The notes beneath the pieces are model-generated. The model did not search any database, was not told where the DNA came from, and saw only the letters and a list, made by a program, of their open reading frames with translations. From assembly GCA_047606825.1 (NCBI GenBank), contig JASGDY010000121.1, positions 1 through 40,309 of the forward strand: a stretch of 40,309 nucleotides of DNA, in the 5' to 3' direction. Position numbers and translations under genes: made by a program. Below, in pieces: positions 31,071-40,103 of the stretch (position 1 is the stretch's first letter; the number at the start of each line of letters is the position of its first letter). Origin of the DNA: Rhizosphaericola sp047606825 (GTDB lineage: Bacteria > Bacteroidota > Bacteroidia > Chitinophagales > Chitinophagaceae).

Positions 31071-33128
31071 ATGCTGTTCAAATTACATTCCGAATACCAG
31101 CCGGCGGGCGACCAGCCACGCGCCATCCAGGAACTCACCGAGGGCATCCAAAACGGCGAAAAATACCAGACGCTGTTGGGCGTGACGGGTTCGGGTAAAA
31201 CTTTCACGATGGCCAATGTCATCCAAAATCTGCAACGCCCGACGCTGATATTGACACATAACAAAACCTTGGTGGCACAGCTCTACGGCGAGTTCAAACA
31301 GTTTTTCCCCGAAAACGCCGTCGGCTATTACGTCAGCTACTACGATTATTACCAGCCCGAGGCGTACATGCCCGTCAGCAACACCTATATCGAAAAAGAC
31401 CTGAGCATCAACGAGGAACTCGACAAGTTACGCTTACAGGCGACCGCAGAACTCTTGAGCGGTCGTCGCGATATCGTGGTCGTGGCGAGCGTGAGCTGCA
31501 TCTACGGTATCGGCAATCCTACGGAATTTGAAAACGGCATCGTCCGCGTCCGAAAAGGACAGGTCATCTCACGTCAGGGCTTCTTACATTCCCTGGTCAA
31601 TTCACTGTATTCGCGGACGCAGGTCGATTTCAAAAGGGGAACTTTCCGCGTCAAAGGCGACACAGTGGACATCAACCTGCCTTACGTGGACTATGGCTAC
31701 CGTATCAGCTTTTTCGGCGACGAAATCGAGGATATTGAAACGATTGACATTACGACCAACAAACGCATGGACAAGGTGGACAACGCCGCTATTTTCCCTG
31801 CGAATTTGTACCTAGCACCAAAGGACATGATGCAACAAATCATCGAGGAGATTCAGGACGAGATGATGGCGCAGGTCGATTATTTCAACAGTACAGACAG
31901 ACCTCTGGAGGCACAGCGCATCAAGGAACGGACGGAATACGACCTGGAAATGATACGCGAACTCGGCTATTGCAACGGCATTGAAAACTATTCTCGCTTC
32001 TTTGACCGACGTGCTCCAGGAACAAGGCCGTTCTGCCTTTTGGATTATTTTCCCAAGGATTTTCTCATCATGATTGACGAAAGCCACCAGACGATTCCAC
32101 AGATTGCCGGCATGTACGGCGGCGACCGCAGCCGCAAGCTGACCTTGGTGGAATATGGTTTCCGGCTGCCGAGCGCGATTGACAACCGGCCGTTGAGCTT
32201 CAACGAATTTGAATACATGACCGACCAGACGGTCTTCGTCAGTGCAACGCCCGGCAACTACGAACTGGAAAAATCGGAAGGTATCATCGTCGAACAGATT
32301 GTGCGTCCGACAGGGTTGCTCGACCCGCCGATAGAAGTGCGCCCAAGCGCCAACCAGATTGACGACCTGTTGGACGAAATCGACAAACGCGTCAAGAAAA
32401 ACGACCGCGTTTTGGTCACGACATTGACCAAACGCATGGCGGAGGAAATGGACAAATACCTGCACCGCATCAACATCAGTTCCAAATACATCCACAGTGA
32501 CGTCGATACGCTGGAGCGCGTGGAGATATTGCGCCAGTTGCGTCTGGGAGAAATCGACGTGCTGGTCGGCGTCAACCTGTTGAGAGAGGGCTTGGACTTG
32601 CCGGAAGTTTCCCTTGTGGCCGTGTTGGACGCAGACAAGGAAGGTTTTTTACGTAATGAAAAATCGTTGACACAGACCGCAGGACGGGCGGCACGCAATG
32701 TCAATGGCCTTGTCATCTTCTATGCCGACAAGATTACGGACAGTATGCAAAAAACCATCGACGAGACCAACCGCCGACGCGCCATCCAGATTGCCTTCAA
32801 CGAGCACCACCACATCGTCCCCAAAACCGTTACCAAAAGCAAGGAACAGGTGTTTGCACAGACTTCCGTACTGGACATCAAGGGTTTTGACGAAAGGAGT
32901 GCTCTGGCAATCCAAGGCGACCAGGACATCCTACCTCAGTCCATGGTGGCGGAAGACGAACATCCCTACCAAAAAAAGAAAAAGACAATCCCTCAAATGG
33001 AAAAGGAAATCGCTGCCGTCAAAAAGAAAATGACAAAAGCGGCAAAGGACATGGACTTCATGGAAGCCGCAAGGCTGCGCGACACCATGTTTGCCTTGCA
33101 GAACGAGCTGAAAGAAATGGCGCGGTAA
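31071..33128 (+). CDS. uvrB: Excinuclease ABC subunit B
   Basis: Damage-recognition helicase of nucleotide-excision repair; hands DNA to UvrC after loading by UvrA. The 685-residue protein shows the Walker A LGVTGSGKTFTMANV, the beta-hairpin region YVSYYDYYQPEAY, helicase motif MIDESHQTIPQI, VSATPGNYELE, RVLVTTLTKRMAEEM, VGVNLLREGLDLPEVSLVAVLDADKEGFLR and QTAGRAARN. The C-terminal UVR motif (EKEIAAVKKKMTKAAKDMDF, EAARLRD) binds UvrC. Full length. The start ATG at 31071 is only seven bases after a TAACTTGC sequence that may be its -7 box. Confidence 0.98.
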   Translation: MLFKLHSEYQPAGDQPRAIQELTEGIQNGEKYQTLLGVTGSGKTFTMANVIQNLQRPTLILTHNKTLVAQLYGEFKQFFPENAVGYYVSYYDYYQPEAYMPVSNTYIEKDLSINEELDKLRLQATAELLSGRRDIVVVASVSCIYGIGNPTEFENGIVRVRKGQVISRQGFLHSLVNSLYSRTQVDFKRGTFRVKGDTVDINLPYVDYGYRISFFGDEIEDIETIDITTNKRMDKVDNAAIFPANLYLAPKDMMQQIIEEIQDEMMAQVDYFNSTDRPLEAQRIKERTEYDLEMIRELGYCNGIENYSRFFDRRAPGTRPFCLLDYFPKDFLIMIDESHQTIPQIAGMYGGDRSRKLTLVEYGFRLPSAIDNRPLSFNEFEYMTDQTVFVSATPGNYELEKSEGIIVEQIVRPTGLLDPPIEVRPSANQIDDLLDEIDKRVKKNDRVLVTTLTKRMAEEMDKYLHRINISSKYIHSDVDTLERVEILRQLRLGEIDVLVGVNLLREGLDLPEVSLVAVLDADKEGFLRNEKSLTQTAGRAARNVNGLVIFYADKITDSMQKTIDETNRRRAIQIAFNEHHHIVPKTVTKSKEQVFAQTSVLDIKGFDERSALAIQGDQDILPQSMVAEDEHPYQKKKKTIPQMEKEIAAVKKKMTKAAKDMDFMEAARLRDTMFALQNELKEMAR

Positions 33129-33176
33129 CGGAGCGAATCACTTTTTATGTTATGTTTTTTTTAAACGATAAAACCT

Positions 33177-33184
33177 TACTTTTG
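33177..33184 (+). promoter_or_regulatory. Putative -7 box for the DUF2795 gene
   Basis: TACTTTTG followed by CCC lies 22 bases before the ATG at 33207. The gene may be read from here as well as from uvrB. Confidence 0.6.
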
Positions 33185-33206
33185 CCCAAAATTTAAACAG
33201 GCAACT

Positions 33207-33428
33207 ATGTTTTGGACCTTAGAATTAGCAAGCTATCTGGAAGATGCACCTTGGCCTGCGAGCAAAGACGAGTTGATAGACTTTGCCATTCGTTCCGGCG
33301 CACCCATTGAGGTCGTGGAAAATCTTCAAGAACTGGAAGACGAAGGGGAAATCTACGAAAGTATCGAGGACATCTGGCCCGATTACCCAAGTCAGGAAGA
33401 CTTCTTGTTCAACGAAGACGAATATTAG
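33207..33428 (+). CDS. DUF2795 family protein
   Basis: A 73-residue acidic protein, very strongly conserved in Bacteroidota: FWTLELASYLEDAPWPASKDELID, FAIRSGAPIEVVENLQELEDEGE, IYESIEDIWPDYP, ending FLFNEDEY. The function is unknown; the length and every block match the family. It follows uvrB by 78 bases with its own promoter and is closed by a terminator. Confidence 0.93.
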   Translation: MFWTLELASYLEDAPWPASKDELIDFAIRSGAPIEVVENLQELEDEGEIYESIEDIWPDYPSQEDFLFNEDEY

Positions 33429-33457
33429 GCAGTTATAACCAATAGCACACATTATCG

Positions 33458-33491
33458 AACGAGTGGCAATCACGGATTGTCGCTCGTTTTT
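33458..33491 (+). terminator. Terminator after the DUF2795 gene
   Basis: A 14-base stem with two G-T pairs (AACGAGTGGCAATC / GATTGTCGCTCGTT), loop ACG, is followed by TTTTTG. It lies 29 bases past the stop. Confidence 0.8.
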
Positions 33492-33604
33492 GTATTGATG
33501 TATCCCTCAAAAAAAATTTCTTGAACATGAATGTTCCTTTACAGGACAAGAGAAACTCCCATGAAATGCATCCAAAAATATGATTAAACAATCCAATGTT
33601 TTCT

Positions 33605-33612
33605 TAACTTTG
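33605..33612 (+). promoter_or_regulatory. Putative -7 box for tRNA-Pro
   Basis: TAACTTTG followed by CACCC lies 19 bases upstream of the mature tRNA 5' end, a spacing that leaves room for a short 5' leader. Confidence 0.6.
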
Positions 33613-33631
33613 CACCCTGTTTTTGCTTTTT

Positions 33632-33705
33632 CGGGATGTAGCGCAGCCCGGTAGCGCGCTTCGTTCGGGACGAAGAGGCCGCTGGTTCGAATCCAGTCAT
33701 CCCGA
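33632..33705 (+). tRNA. tRNA-Pro (anticodon CGG)
   Basis: All four arms form: acceptor CGGGATG/CATCCCG with discriminator A, D-arm GCGC...GCGC, anticodon stem CTTCG/CGAAG with loop TTCGGGA (anticodon CGG, reading CCG proline), and T-arm CTGG/CCAG with loop TTCGAAT. CCA is not encoded. The reverse complement of its 3' half is the source of a spurious open frame seen in many genomes. Confidence 0.96.
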
Positions 33706-33806
33706 CAGACCGAGGGAGGTTTAAAAGTTGAAAAACGGTTGAGCTATTCCTTGGGTTGAAGAGATTTAAAACGAATAAGTAGTTGAAAGTTAAACGATTG
33801 TAGACT

Positions 33807-33831
33807 GCTCGTTCGTCCTGTCTTCCCGACA
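33807..33831 (+). repeat. Degenerate copy of the tRNA-Pro 3' end
   Basis: GCTCGTTCG and TCCTGTCTTCCCGACA repeat tRNA positions 33681-33707 (GCTGGTTCGAATCC and AGTCATCCCGACA) with three substitutions and a two-base gap. The partial copy covers the T-arm and acceptor end, the usual attachment-site portion used by tyrosine integrases. Confidence 0.6.
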
Positions 33832-33855
33832 TAAGGGTCTCTTCAAGACGGCATA

Positions 33856-33895
33856 AAGCTCATAAAACACAAGTTTTATGGGCTTTTTTCTTTAT
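33856..33895 (+). terminator. Terminator downstream of tRNA-Pro
   Basis: A 13-base stem (AAGCTCATAAAAC / GTTTTATGGGCTT, one G-T pair) with a four-base loop is followed by TTTTTTC TTTATT. Confidence 0.8.
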
Positions 33896-34140
33896 TTCCA
33901 TATCAATTTATTGCAAAACAATGCAAGGTTTTTTTGAGCTATTCCTTGATCTGAAAATCGCTCATAAATTAGCTCAAAGATTCCCCACAACGAAATGTAG
34001 TCCAATTAGTTGTGCTCATTTTATTTATATTGTTTTGAACTGTTTTGATACATTCTTTAAGGCAGTTTTTTTGAGCTCATAGGAGCGGTTTCAGTGGGTA
34101 AATTTTGAAGGTCATTTGTCCACCCTTTTAATTTGTTTTT

Positions 34141-34628
34141 ATGAAAGCAGAAAGCGTTTTCGGAATTGACTTCATCGCATGGAAAATACCGTCCAATCCA
34201 AAAATGCGCCGCATCTATGCGCCGATAACCGTCAACGGAGAAGCTTCGGAGGTTTCCCTGAAGCACAGTAGGCCAACCCCAGAGAATAGGACGCCTGAAA
34301 AGAACGCCTGACGGCAAAAAACATCGAAGCCCATGCGGACAATACGTTCATTGAAAAAGTCCGTTTCCTGATTACGCAGCAATACCGCAACCTTTTTGAC
34401 AGGAAGAAAACCGTCACGGCGGAAAAAGTCAAACAGGCCTACCTTGGCTAGCAGACGGCCAGATCCAAAACCCAGACCAGACCAGACCTGCCCTACCCTA
34501 CGTTGCTGGAACTCTTCCGGTACCACAACAAAATCAATGGACAAAATCGATTTCGGGAGCAGCCCTACCTGACCTATGAACACCTGGACGCGGACCACAG
34601 ACACATGCACAATTCCATTATACATTGA
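34141..34628 (+). pseudogene. Tyrosine recombinase (integrase) N-terminal remnant
   Basis: The first frame reads MKAESVFGIDFIAWKIPSNP then IYAPITVNGEASEVSLKH, the arm-DNA-binding domain of Bacteroidota conjugative-transposon integrases, and stops at 34309. In another frame from about 34305 it continues RLTAKNIEAHADNTFIEK, VRFLITQQYRNLFDRKK, TVTAEKVKQAYLG, then TAG, then PTLLELFRYHNKING and PYLTYEHLD, the start of the SAM-like core-binding domain, to TGA at 34626-34628. The catalytic domain with its R-H-R-Y residues is missing. At least one frameshift and one nonsense codon make it dead. It follows tRNA-Pro by about 440 bases. Confidence 0.8.
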
Positions 34629-34646
34629 AAATCCATAGTGGTTTGG

Positions 34647-36308
34647 TTATAACTGCCCGAGCTGGCCCAACCGTCTATAGCGATGATAAAGCACTTTATA
34701 CACGGCATCGGTTATTGCGACAGGTAGATATCTTTTTTCAATTTTGGCGGACATGTGTTTTTGGGCTGTCCCGACATTTGGGTGGACTCCGCTAGCGACA
34801 GCTGCAAATATGGCTGCACCCAAAGCGCAGGTCTGCTCGGAAGATACCGTATAAATCGGGCACTGCAACACGTTGGCCATCACCTGCATCACGTAAGGCG
34901 ATTTTTTACTTATACCGCCAACTGCAATGATTTTCTCTATTGGTATTTGCTCTTCCGTGAAACGGTCAACGATAGCTTTAGCCCCGAAAACAGTTGCTTC
35001 TACCAATGCTTTGTATATGTCCGCCGCCGCCGTACCCAAACTCAATCCCACCAAAGCTGCTTTGGCATTTAAGTCCACGTCCGGCGTACGCCTTCCATTG
35101 ATCCAGTCCAACGCAACGACATCCTTGTCCGAAAGTGGTAAGCACTCTGCTTCTGCGCCGAGCTGGACATAAAGTTCTTTTTCCAAATCGGAAAATGCGT
35201 CCTCGTCCAACCGTTCCCGCAACAAGGACAACGGATACGTCAAAATGTCCACAAACCATTTGTACAAATCGCCAAAAGCCGACTGCCCTGCCTCAAAACC
35301 CAACATTCCAGGTAAGATGGAGCCGTCCACCTGTCCGCAGATACCTTTGACAAGCGTCGTTTCGTGTTGCTCCAAAGGAGCTACGACCATGTCACAAGTA
35401 GAGGTGCCAGTCACTTTCACCATCGTGTAAGCCTCGATATTGGCGCCGACTGCTCCCGCATGAGCATCGATAATGCCTGTCGCTATAATCACATCTTCAT
35501 TAAGCCCCAGCCTTTGCGCCCATTCCCGGCTAATCGCCCCGGCAGGAACACTTGCGTCAAACGTGTCGCTATACAAACGCTTCCGCAATGCGCCAAGCCC
35601 GGGCTGCAACGTATTCAAATACGTTTCGGACGGCAAACCATCAAAACCAGCGTGCCACATCGCCTTATGTCCGGCGGCACAGCGGTTTCTTTTCCATGTG
35701 TCGGGCGATTGGTTTCCGGTCAGCAATGCGGGAATCCAGTCACTCTGTTCGACCCAAGTGTACGCCTGTCCTCTGACTTGCGGATTTTTTCGGACAATAT
35801 GCAAAATCTTTGACCAAAACCATTCCGGCGAATACAATCCACCCGAATATTTGGTATAATCCACGTCCCAGCCATGCGCCAATGCGTTGATTTCGTCTGC
35901 CTCTTTTTGGGCGGTGTGATCTTTCCACAACACGAACATGGCATCGGGTTCCTCCTCAAATACCGACACCAAAGCCAACGGAACGCCGGATTCATGAACG
36001 GCGACAGGCGTCGAACCCGTAGCGTCCACACCGATGCCTTTAATATGGCTGACCAGAGTGTCCGGCAGTCCATGCAATGCTTTTCGGATACTCTGTTCCA
36101 GACTCTCAACATAGTCCAACGGATGTTGCCGATATTGCGACAAGGCAGGGTTACAGTATTTTTTTGCTTTCCAACGAGGATAATAGGTCACAGCCGAACT
36201 GATTTCAGTACCGTCCCGACAATCGACGACCAACGCCCTTACCGAATCTGTCCCAAAATCAAGCCCGATGACATAGCAAGTATCCGACGCAATTCCCAAT
36301 TTTTCCAT
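34647..36308 (-). CDS. araB: FGGY-family carbohydrate kinase, ribulokinase-like
   Basis: ATP-dependent sugar kinase, most like L-ribulokinase (phosphorylates L-ribulose to L-ribulose-5-phosphate in arabinose breakdown). The 553-residue length fits AraB better than xylulokinase. It shows the N-terminal phosphate-binding GLDFGTDSVRALVVD, GIGVDATGSTPVAV, LWKDHTAQKEADEIN, GIIDAHAGAVGANIEA, TGTSTCDMV, DWINGRRTPDVD and VGGISKKSPYVMQVMANVL. araA and araD are not present in the window, so another pentulose is possible. It lies downstream of an AraC-type regulator in the same direction. Substrate call is inference. Confidence 0.88.
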   Translation of the reverse strand: MEKLGIASDTCYVIGLDFGTDSVRALVVDCRDGTEISSAVTYYPRWKAKKYCNPALSQYRQHPLDYVESLEQSIRKALHGLPDTLVSHIKGIGVDATGSTPVAVHESGVPLALVSVFEEEPDAMFVLWKDHTAQKEADEINALAHGWDVDYTKYSGGLYSPEWFWSKILHIVRKNPQVRGQAYTWVEQSDWIPALLTGNQSPDTWKRNRCAAGHKAMWHAGFDGLPSETYLNTLQPGLGALRKRLYSDTFDASVPAGAISREWAQRLGLNEDVIIATGIIDAHAGAVGANIEAYTMVKVTGTSTCDMVVAPLEQHETTLVKGICGQVDGSILPGMLGFEAGQSAFGDLYKWFVDILTYPLSLLRERLDEDAFSDLEKELYVQLGAEAECLPLSDKDVVALDWINGRRTPDVDLNAKAALVGLSLGTAAADIYKALVEATVFGAKAIVDRFTEEQIPIEKIIAVGGISKKSPYVMQVMANVLQCPIYTVSSEQTCALGAAIFAAVASGVHPNVGTAQKHMSAKIEKRYLPVAITDAVYKVLYHRYRRLGQLGQL

Positions 36309-36466
36309 ATACTATAGAATAAAAAACTAAAAAGACAAATATGAAATAAAACGGTAATTACTTGCTTTAGGATATTGGCAAGAATATATAGGATGTTAGC
36401 TCGAGTAAAATTTTTTCACGCAAAGACCACAAAGATAAAAGTTGGTTGTGAAGCACAACCTAAAAA

Positions 36467-37333
36467 TCAAGCGGCGGCGTCATCGGTCACATATTTCTTT
36501 TTGTATTCTGCCGGGGTCATGCCCATGACTTTTTTGAAATGTCGGTAAAAGTTGGAAACATTGTTGAAGCCGCACTCGTAACATATCGCGGCGATGGAAT
36601 ATTTGTCCTCAACAATCATCTGGCAAGCAAAATTGACCCGCACCTGTATGAGGAAATCAAAATAAGTGTTCCGTGTCGTGCTCTTGAAATAGCGGCAAAA
36701 AGAAGTCTCGCTAAGATGCGCGACAGCCGCTATTTCGGACAAGGTAATTTCTTCCTTAAAATTGGCAAGCGTGTACGCATAGATTTTGTCCAGCCGGCGC
36801 ACATCTTCCGCATCGCCTTTATAGGACACCTCGGTCGCAGAGACGGTTGTGTATTCCTTAGACACGGCGATAAGGTTCAGCATTTCGAGCAATAGGAGCA
36901 CACGTTGAAAATCCGTGGCATCGACGCCTTGATGCATCAGCACCTCCACCTTATCGCGGCAAGTGCCATGCAGCAATAGTCCTTTCTTGGCAATATCATA
37001 CAACTGTTGTATGTGCAGTAGTTCCGGCAAGGAAAAGAAATCATTGCCCAAACAGCCTTTCTTAAACTGTATGACGATGGCCTCCACATCCGGAACTTCC
37101 TTTTCGCGTGCGTGCCAGGCGTGCGGCAAATCCTCTCCCAACAACAGTATTTCCCCTGGACTGAATGCCGCGACATTGTCGCCGATAAACCGAATGCCTT
37201 CGCCGCGCAGGGTAAGATGCAGTTCCAGTTCGGTATGGTAATGCACCGGTTTTCCAAAGTTGGGTACAATGTCATGACGCACGACAAAACTGCGTTGGAT
37301 CGGATTGGACACTTTGTGGAAATAGGTTTTCAT
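36467..37333 (-). CDS. AraC-family transcriptional regulator
   Basis: DNA-binding regulator with an N-terminal cupin (AraC ligand-binding type: FGKPVHYHTELELHLTLRGEGIRFIGDN, FSPGEILLLGEDLPHAWHA) and a C-terminal double helix-turn-helix (ITLSEIAAVAHLSETSFCRYF and YSIAAICYECGFNNVSNFYRHFKKVMGMTPAEYKKKY). The 288-residue length is typical. The histidine-rich cupin (HYHTELELH) suggests sugar or metal binding. It sits between the kinase and the DUF3748 gene, all in one direction, and most likely controls them. Confidence 0.93.
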   Translation of the reverse strand: MKTYFHKVSNPIQRSFVVRHDIVPNFGKPVHYHTELELHLTLRGEGIRFIGDNVAAFSPGEILLLGEDLPHAWHAREKEVPDVEAIVIQFKKGCLGNDFFSLPELLHIQQLYDIAKKGLLLHGTCRDKVEVLMHQGVDATDFQRVLLLLEMLNLIAVSKEYTTVSATEVSYKGDAEDVRRLDKIYAYTLANFKEEITLSEIAAVAHLSETSFCRYFKSTTRNTYFDFLIQVRVNFACQMIVEDKYSIAAICYECGFNNVSNFYRHFKKVMGMTPAEYKKKYVTDDAAA

Positions 37334-37503
37334 CCGTATGTTTTTTTATAGTTGAATAATCGGATGAAACTTGCACTATAAAATTTTAACCCTCCTATAC
37401 AAATTTCATAATGGCTGTTTCATACAGGCAAATGTTAGAGGCTACAAGTTACAGAAAATCGATGTTATGGCAATTTTTTTAGGATGCAATTTTTTTGGAT
37501 TGG

Positions 37504-37531
37504 GTAGAGACGCACGGGCGTATGTTTCTAC
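37504..37531. repeat. Short palindrome over the DUF3748 stop codon
   Basis: GTAGAGACGCAC and GTATGTTTCTAC flank GGGC and pair with two mismatches. The right arm includes the stop codon of the DUF3748 gene. It resembles, from memory, the GTAGAGACGCACGG palindromes common in Bacteroidota and cyanobacteria. A T-tract follows on the minus strand only weakly. Confidence 0.5.
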
Positions 37532-38877
37532 GAATGTACATCTATCTCCATTATCTGCAAAAACGTTCCGTCGGCATCGGTAACATACTGGTTGAACAGC
37601 AATGTCCTTCCGTCGGGAGAGAAACAAGGTGCACCGACAATCTTGCCGTCGGACGGCTTGTGGTACGTCAACTGTTCGGTCTGGTGCGTTTTCAAATCGA
37701 AAAAATATACTTTGTTGTTACCGACAAAAGCAAGTTTGCAACCATCGGGGCTTAGATTAAAAGGACTTGTTATGGAAAAATCATTTCGTGTAAGATAATC
37801 TAATTTTCCTGAGTTGATTTCACACTGGACAACCTGTGTGCGTTTTTTGTCGTCCTCTGCCAACGCATAGACATACCGACCATCGTTGGAGGCACGAAGC
37901 CAATGGCGCACGATGGACGAAAGACCACGCGCCGTCCTACTGATTCTGCGCTGACGGATACCGTTGGGAACATGGGGACGCTCACCCAAACCACCGACGG
38001 CAGTCTGGTCATGCAGTATCGCCGCAGAGTCAATATCGACGATATAGATTTCTGTTATGGTTTCCTCTTTTGCATTTTTGGTGTTTCCCTGAAAGGCAAC
38101 GGCATAAGGAATATTTTTACCTTGGGCATCGACGTAGCCCTTCTCTCCTACCCAACATTCGTCAAACGCCTTACTGATTTCGTCAGAACCGCTGCGAGGA
38201 TGCGCCACGACATCCGCGACAATAGCTGCATAATATGTACCATTATTGTTGCCACTATGTGCATCGACACGCACGGGATTTCCGGTGTCGAACATGATGC
38301 CGACCGTCCTTAAATCAGAGTCCACCAATTCATCATTATAGGTAAAACTAATCAACCGACCATCCGCACTCCAACAATGCGAATGTGTACCGCCGCGCAG
38401 ACTACCGGGCGTATAGGGAAAGGTAACATCGCGTGCATCCATGTTGATAGGTATAAATGGATTTTGCAAATCCACCGCCACGCCTGTCCGCCTCATAAAC
38501 CCATAAGGCTTTTCCTTGTCGGCATCAGGCAAACCATGAATAAAAATAACCTTGTCGGTTGTCGGGCTAAATGACGCGGCACCAACGCCGGGACCATATT
38601 CGGAAGAATTATGTGTGCGGTAAATGATTTTTTCCGCACCTGCCTGCAAGTCAACAACGCCTATTGTGGTAGTCTGACCGATCGCCGTGTCATCGTTCCG
38701 ACCGTCGTACACGACCCATCGACCGTCCTTGGAAAACACACCGTTGTGGTGCAGCGTATGTCCGCTTGCAGAATGCGTCAACTGCACGATTTTCTTTTGT
38801 TTAATAGTTGAAACACAACTGCCCATTGCCATACAAATACCCGTTATCGAAAATAATAAAATACGGAACATCTTCAA
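37528..38877 (-). CDS. DUF3748 beta-propeller lipoprotein
   Basis: A 449-residue secreted protein with a lipoprotein-type signal (MKMFRILLFS then MGSC, cysteine at 21). The body is a run of TolB/WD-like blade repeats (KKIVQLTHSASGHTLHHNGVFSKDGRWVVYD, GVGAASFSPTTDKVIFIHG, HSHCWSADGRLISFTYND, SPFNLSPDGCKLAFVGNNKVYFFDL, GAPCFSPDGRTLLFNQY). It fits the DUF3748 (YidR-like) family, whose function is unknown. It ends inside a palindrome and follows the sialidase-like gene by six bases, so the two form an operon. Confidence 0.8.
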   Translation of the reverse strand: MKMFRILLFSITGICMAMGSCVSTIKQKKIVQLTHSASGHTLHHNGVFSKDGRWVVYDGRNDDTAIGQTTTIGVVDLQAGAEKIIYRTHNSSEYGPGVGAASFSPTTDKVIFIHGLPDADKEKPYGFMRRTGVAVDLQNPFIPINMDARDVTFPYTPGSLRGGTHSHCWSADGRLISFTYNDELVDSDLRTVGIMFDTGNPVRVDAHSGNNNGTYYAAIVADVVAHPRSGSDEISKAFDECWVGEKGYVDAQGKNIPYAVAFQGNTKNAKEETITEIYIVDIDSAAILHDQTAVGGLGERPHVPNGIRQRRISRTARGLSSIVRHWLRASNDGRYVYALAEDDKKRTQVVQCEINSGKLDYLTRNDFSITSPFNLSPDGCKLAFVGNNKVYFFDLKTHQTEQLTYHKPSDGKIVGAPCFSPDGRTLLFNQYVTDADGTFLQIMEIDVHS

Positions 38878-38883
38878 ATATGC

Positions 38884-40056
38884 TTATTTCAAATCCCTGA
38901 AACGTTCAATCCGGTGAAAAGTAAGAAAGTTTGCATCATGGTTGTTGTGCGCATCTCCCTTGCCGTCGAAATAGGACGTTCGGGACAATACAATAATATC
39001 ATTGCCATCAAACGACCAGTCCACATATTGAAAACCATGTTTCAATACGTCCGGGTGCTCCAATACGACCTTGACTTCCCGCCAATGCTTTAAATCATTG
39101 GACTTACGCAATACCAACACATTCCGAAAAGACGAAGGATTCCGTTTTGGATACTGCTCCCTGTATTTTGTGGGAATTGTATTCACCAATGTATAATAAC
39201 ACTGCGAAACGCTGTCATATTTCACTACAAATTTTTTGCTGCCGCCCTCAAACGGTATAAAGCCTGTTGAGGGGTTAAAACTTAACGTTTTTCCATCAGG
39301 CGACAACGCAACCATCGCCGCTTTCTCGTCAAAGCTACTTTTGTCGTCCACACGCAGCATATCCCACATCTGTCCGTCCTTGTCCACAACAAAATTACCT
39401 TCAAGCCAACCGCCAAAATACCCGTTCAGATAAGTGCTGTCATAATACATCAAACTACTGGTCTGCCAAGACTTGGCATTTAGCAAATCGGCATCCACAG
39501 GAGCCGACATTACCATCGCACCGTAACGTTTGCCCCATTCGAGAATTGGTCCATGCGCCGTTTCCATGGGACGCCACAGACGACCTTTATATTCAACCAC
39601 GGGCATCGGGGCGCAATGGAACATACCCTTTAGCAACAAACCATTGCTCTCTCCGGTCGGTTGAGTCCAAGTAACGCCACCATCTTCGGAACAACGAATC
39701 AACACCGTGCCGTGATGACGGTCGGGACCAATAAGGTACAGCTTCCCTTTATTCACAAACAGACTGGACCAAAAAGCACCGATAATGTCGCTGACTTTTT
39801 TCCACGTTTTTCCCTTGTCAGACGACCTGAAAACTTCCGTTTCCGCCTGCACAAATTCGGAACTGCCGGGTCCGAAAAAATCATGGGATGCCACATAATC
39901 ACCATTGGGCAGAATAGCCAGACTGGGCGAACCGATATACTTTTTGGTAGAAGCGGATTGATGGCAGACAACTGCGCCGGGTACAACATCCTGACTATAT
40001 GATTTTTCACTTATGAAAATCATTCCTGAGAATATTATTGCGATTAAATTTTTCAT
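38884..40056 (-). CDS. Sialidase-superfamily (BNR/Asp-box) secreted protein
   Basis: A 390-residue protein with a signal peptide (MKNLIAIIFSGMIFISEKSYSQ). It has Asp-box blades at residues 78-85 (SSDKGKTW) and 123-130 (SEDGGVTW), the mark of six-bladed sialidase-fold propellers. Further blades are seen in WRPMETAHGPILEWGKRYGAM, and DGQMWDMLRVDDKSSFDEKAA. The arginine triad of true sialidases cannot be confirmed by eye. Propeller enzymes of other GH families (for example exo-arabinanases of GH93) share the fold and would suit the neighbouring pentulose-type kinase, but that is inference. The IS630 element ends within 47 bases of the start. Confidence 0.75.
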   Translation of the reverse strand: MKNLIAIIFSGMIFISEKSYSQDVVPGAVVCHQSASTKKYIGSPSLAILPNGDYVASHDFFGPGSSEFVQAETEVFRSSDKGKTWKKVSDIIGAFWSSLFVNKGKLYLIGPDRHHGTVLIRCSEDGGVTWTQPTGESNGLLLKGMFHCAPMPVVEYKGRLWRPMETAHGPILEWGKRYGAMVMSAPVDADLLNAKSWQTSSLMYYDSTYLNGYFGGWLEGNFVVDKDGQMWDMLRVDDKSSFDEKAAMVALSPDGKTLSFNPSTGFIPFEGGSKKFVVKYDSVSQCYYTLVNTIPTKYREQYPKRNPSSFRNVLVLRKSNDLKHWREVKVVLEHPDVLKHGFQYVDWSFDGNDIIVLSRTSYFDGKGDAHNNHDANFLTFHRIERFRDLK

Positions 40057-40103
40057 TGTTTTGATATTATTAATCGTTTAGTTATTTAAGCCCTACAAAC
40101 CTT

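Larger units (their letters stand above)
33706..34140. other. Integration scar between tRNA-Pro and integrase remnant
   Basis: No intact gene. The stretch holds a degenerate copy of the tRNA-Pro 3' end (33807-33831), a terminator (33856-33895) and an exact 15-base direct repeat TTGAGCTATTCCTTG at 33739-33753 and 33934-33948. Together with the integrase fragment that follows, this looks like the eroded end of an old integrated element. Confidence 0.6.

Noticed and set aside
33584..33832. Minus-strand open frame of 82 codons with GFEPAASSSRTKRATGL
   Set aside because: It is the reverse complement of tRNA-Pro and its flanks, a well-known annotation artefact.
34215..34625. 136-codon minus-strand frame opposite the integrase remnant
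   Set aside because: The plus strand carries recognisable integrase blocks in two frames, while the minus-strand translation has no family sense.
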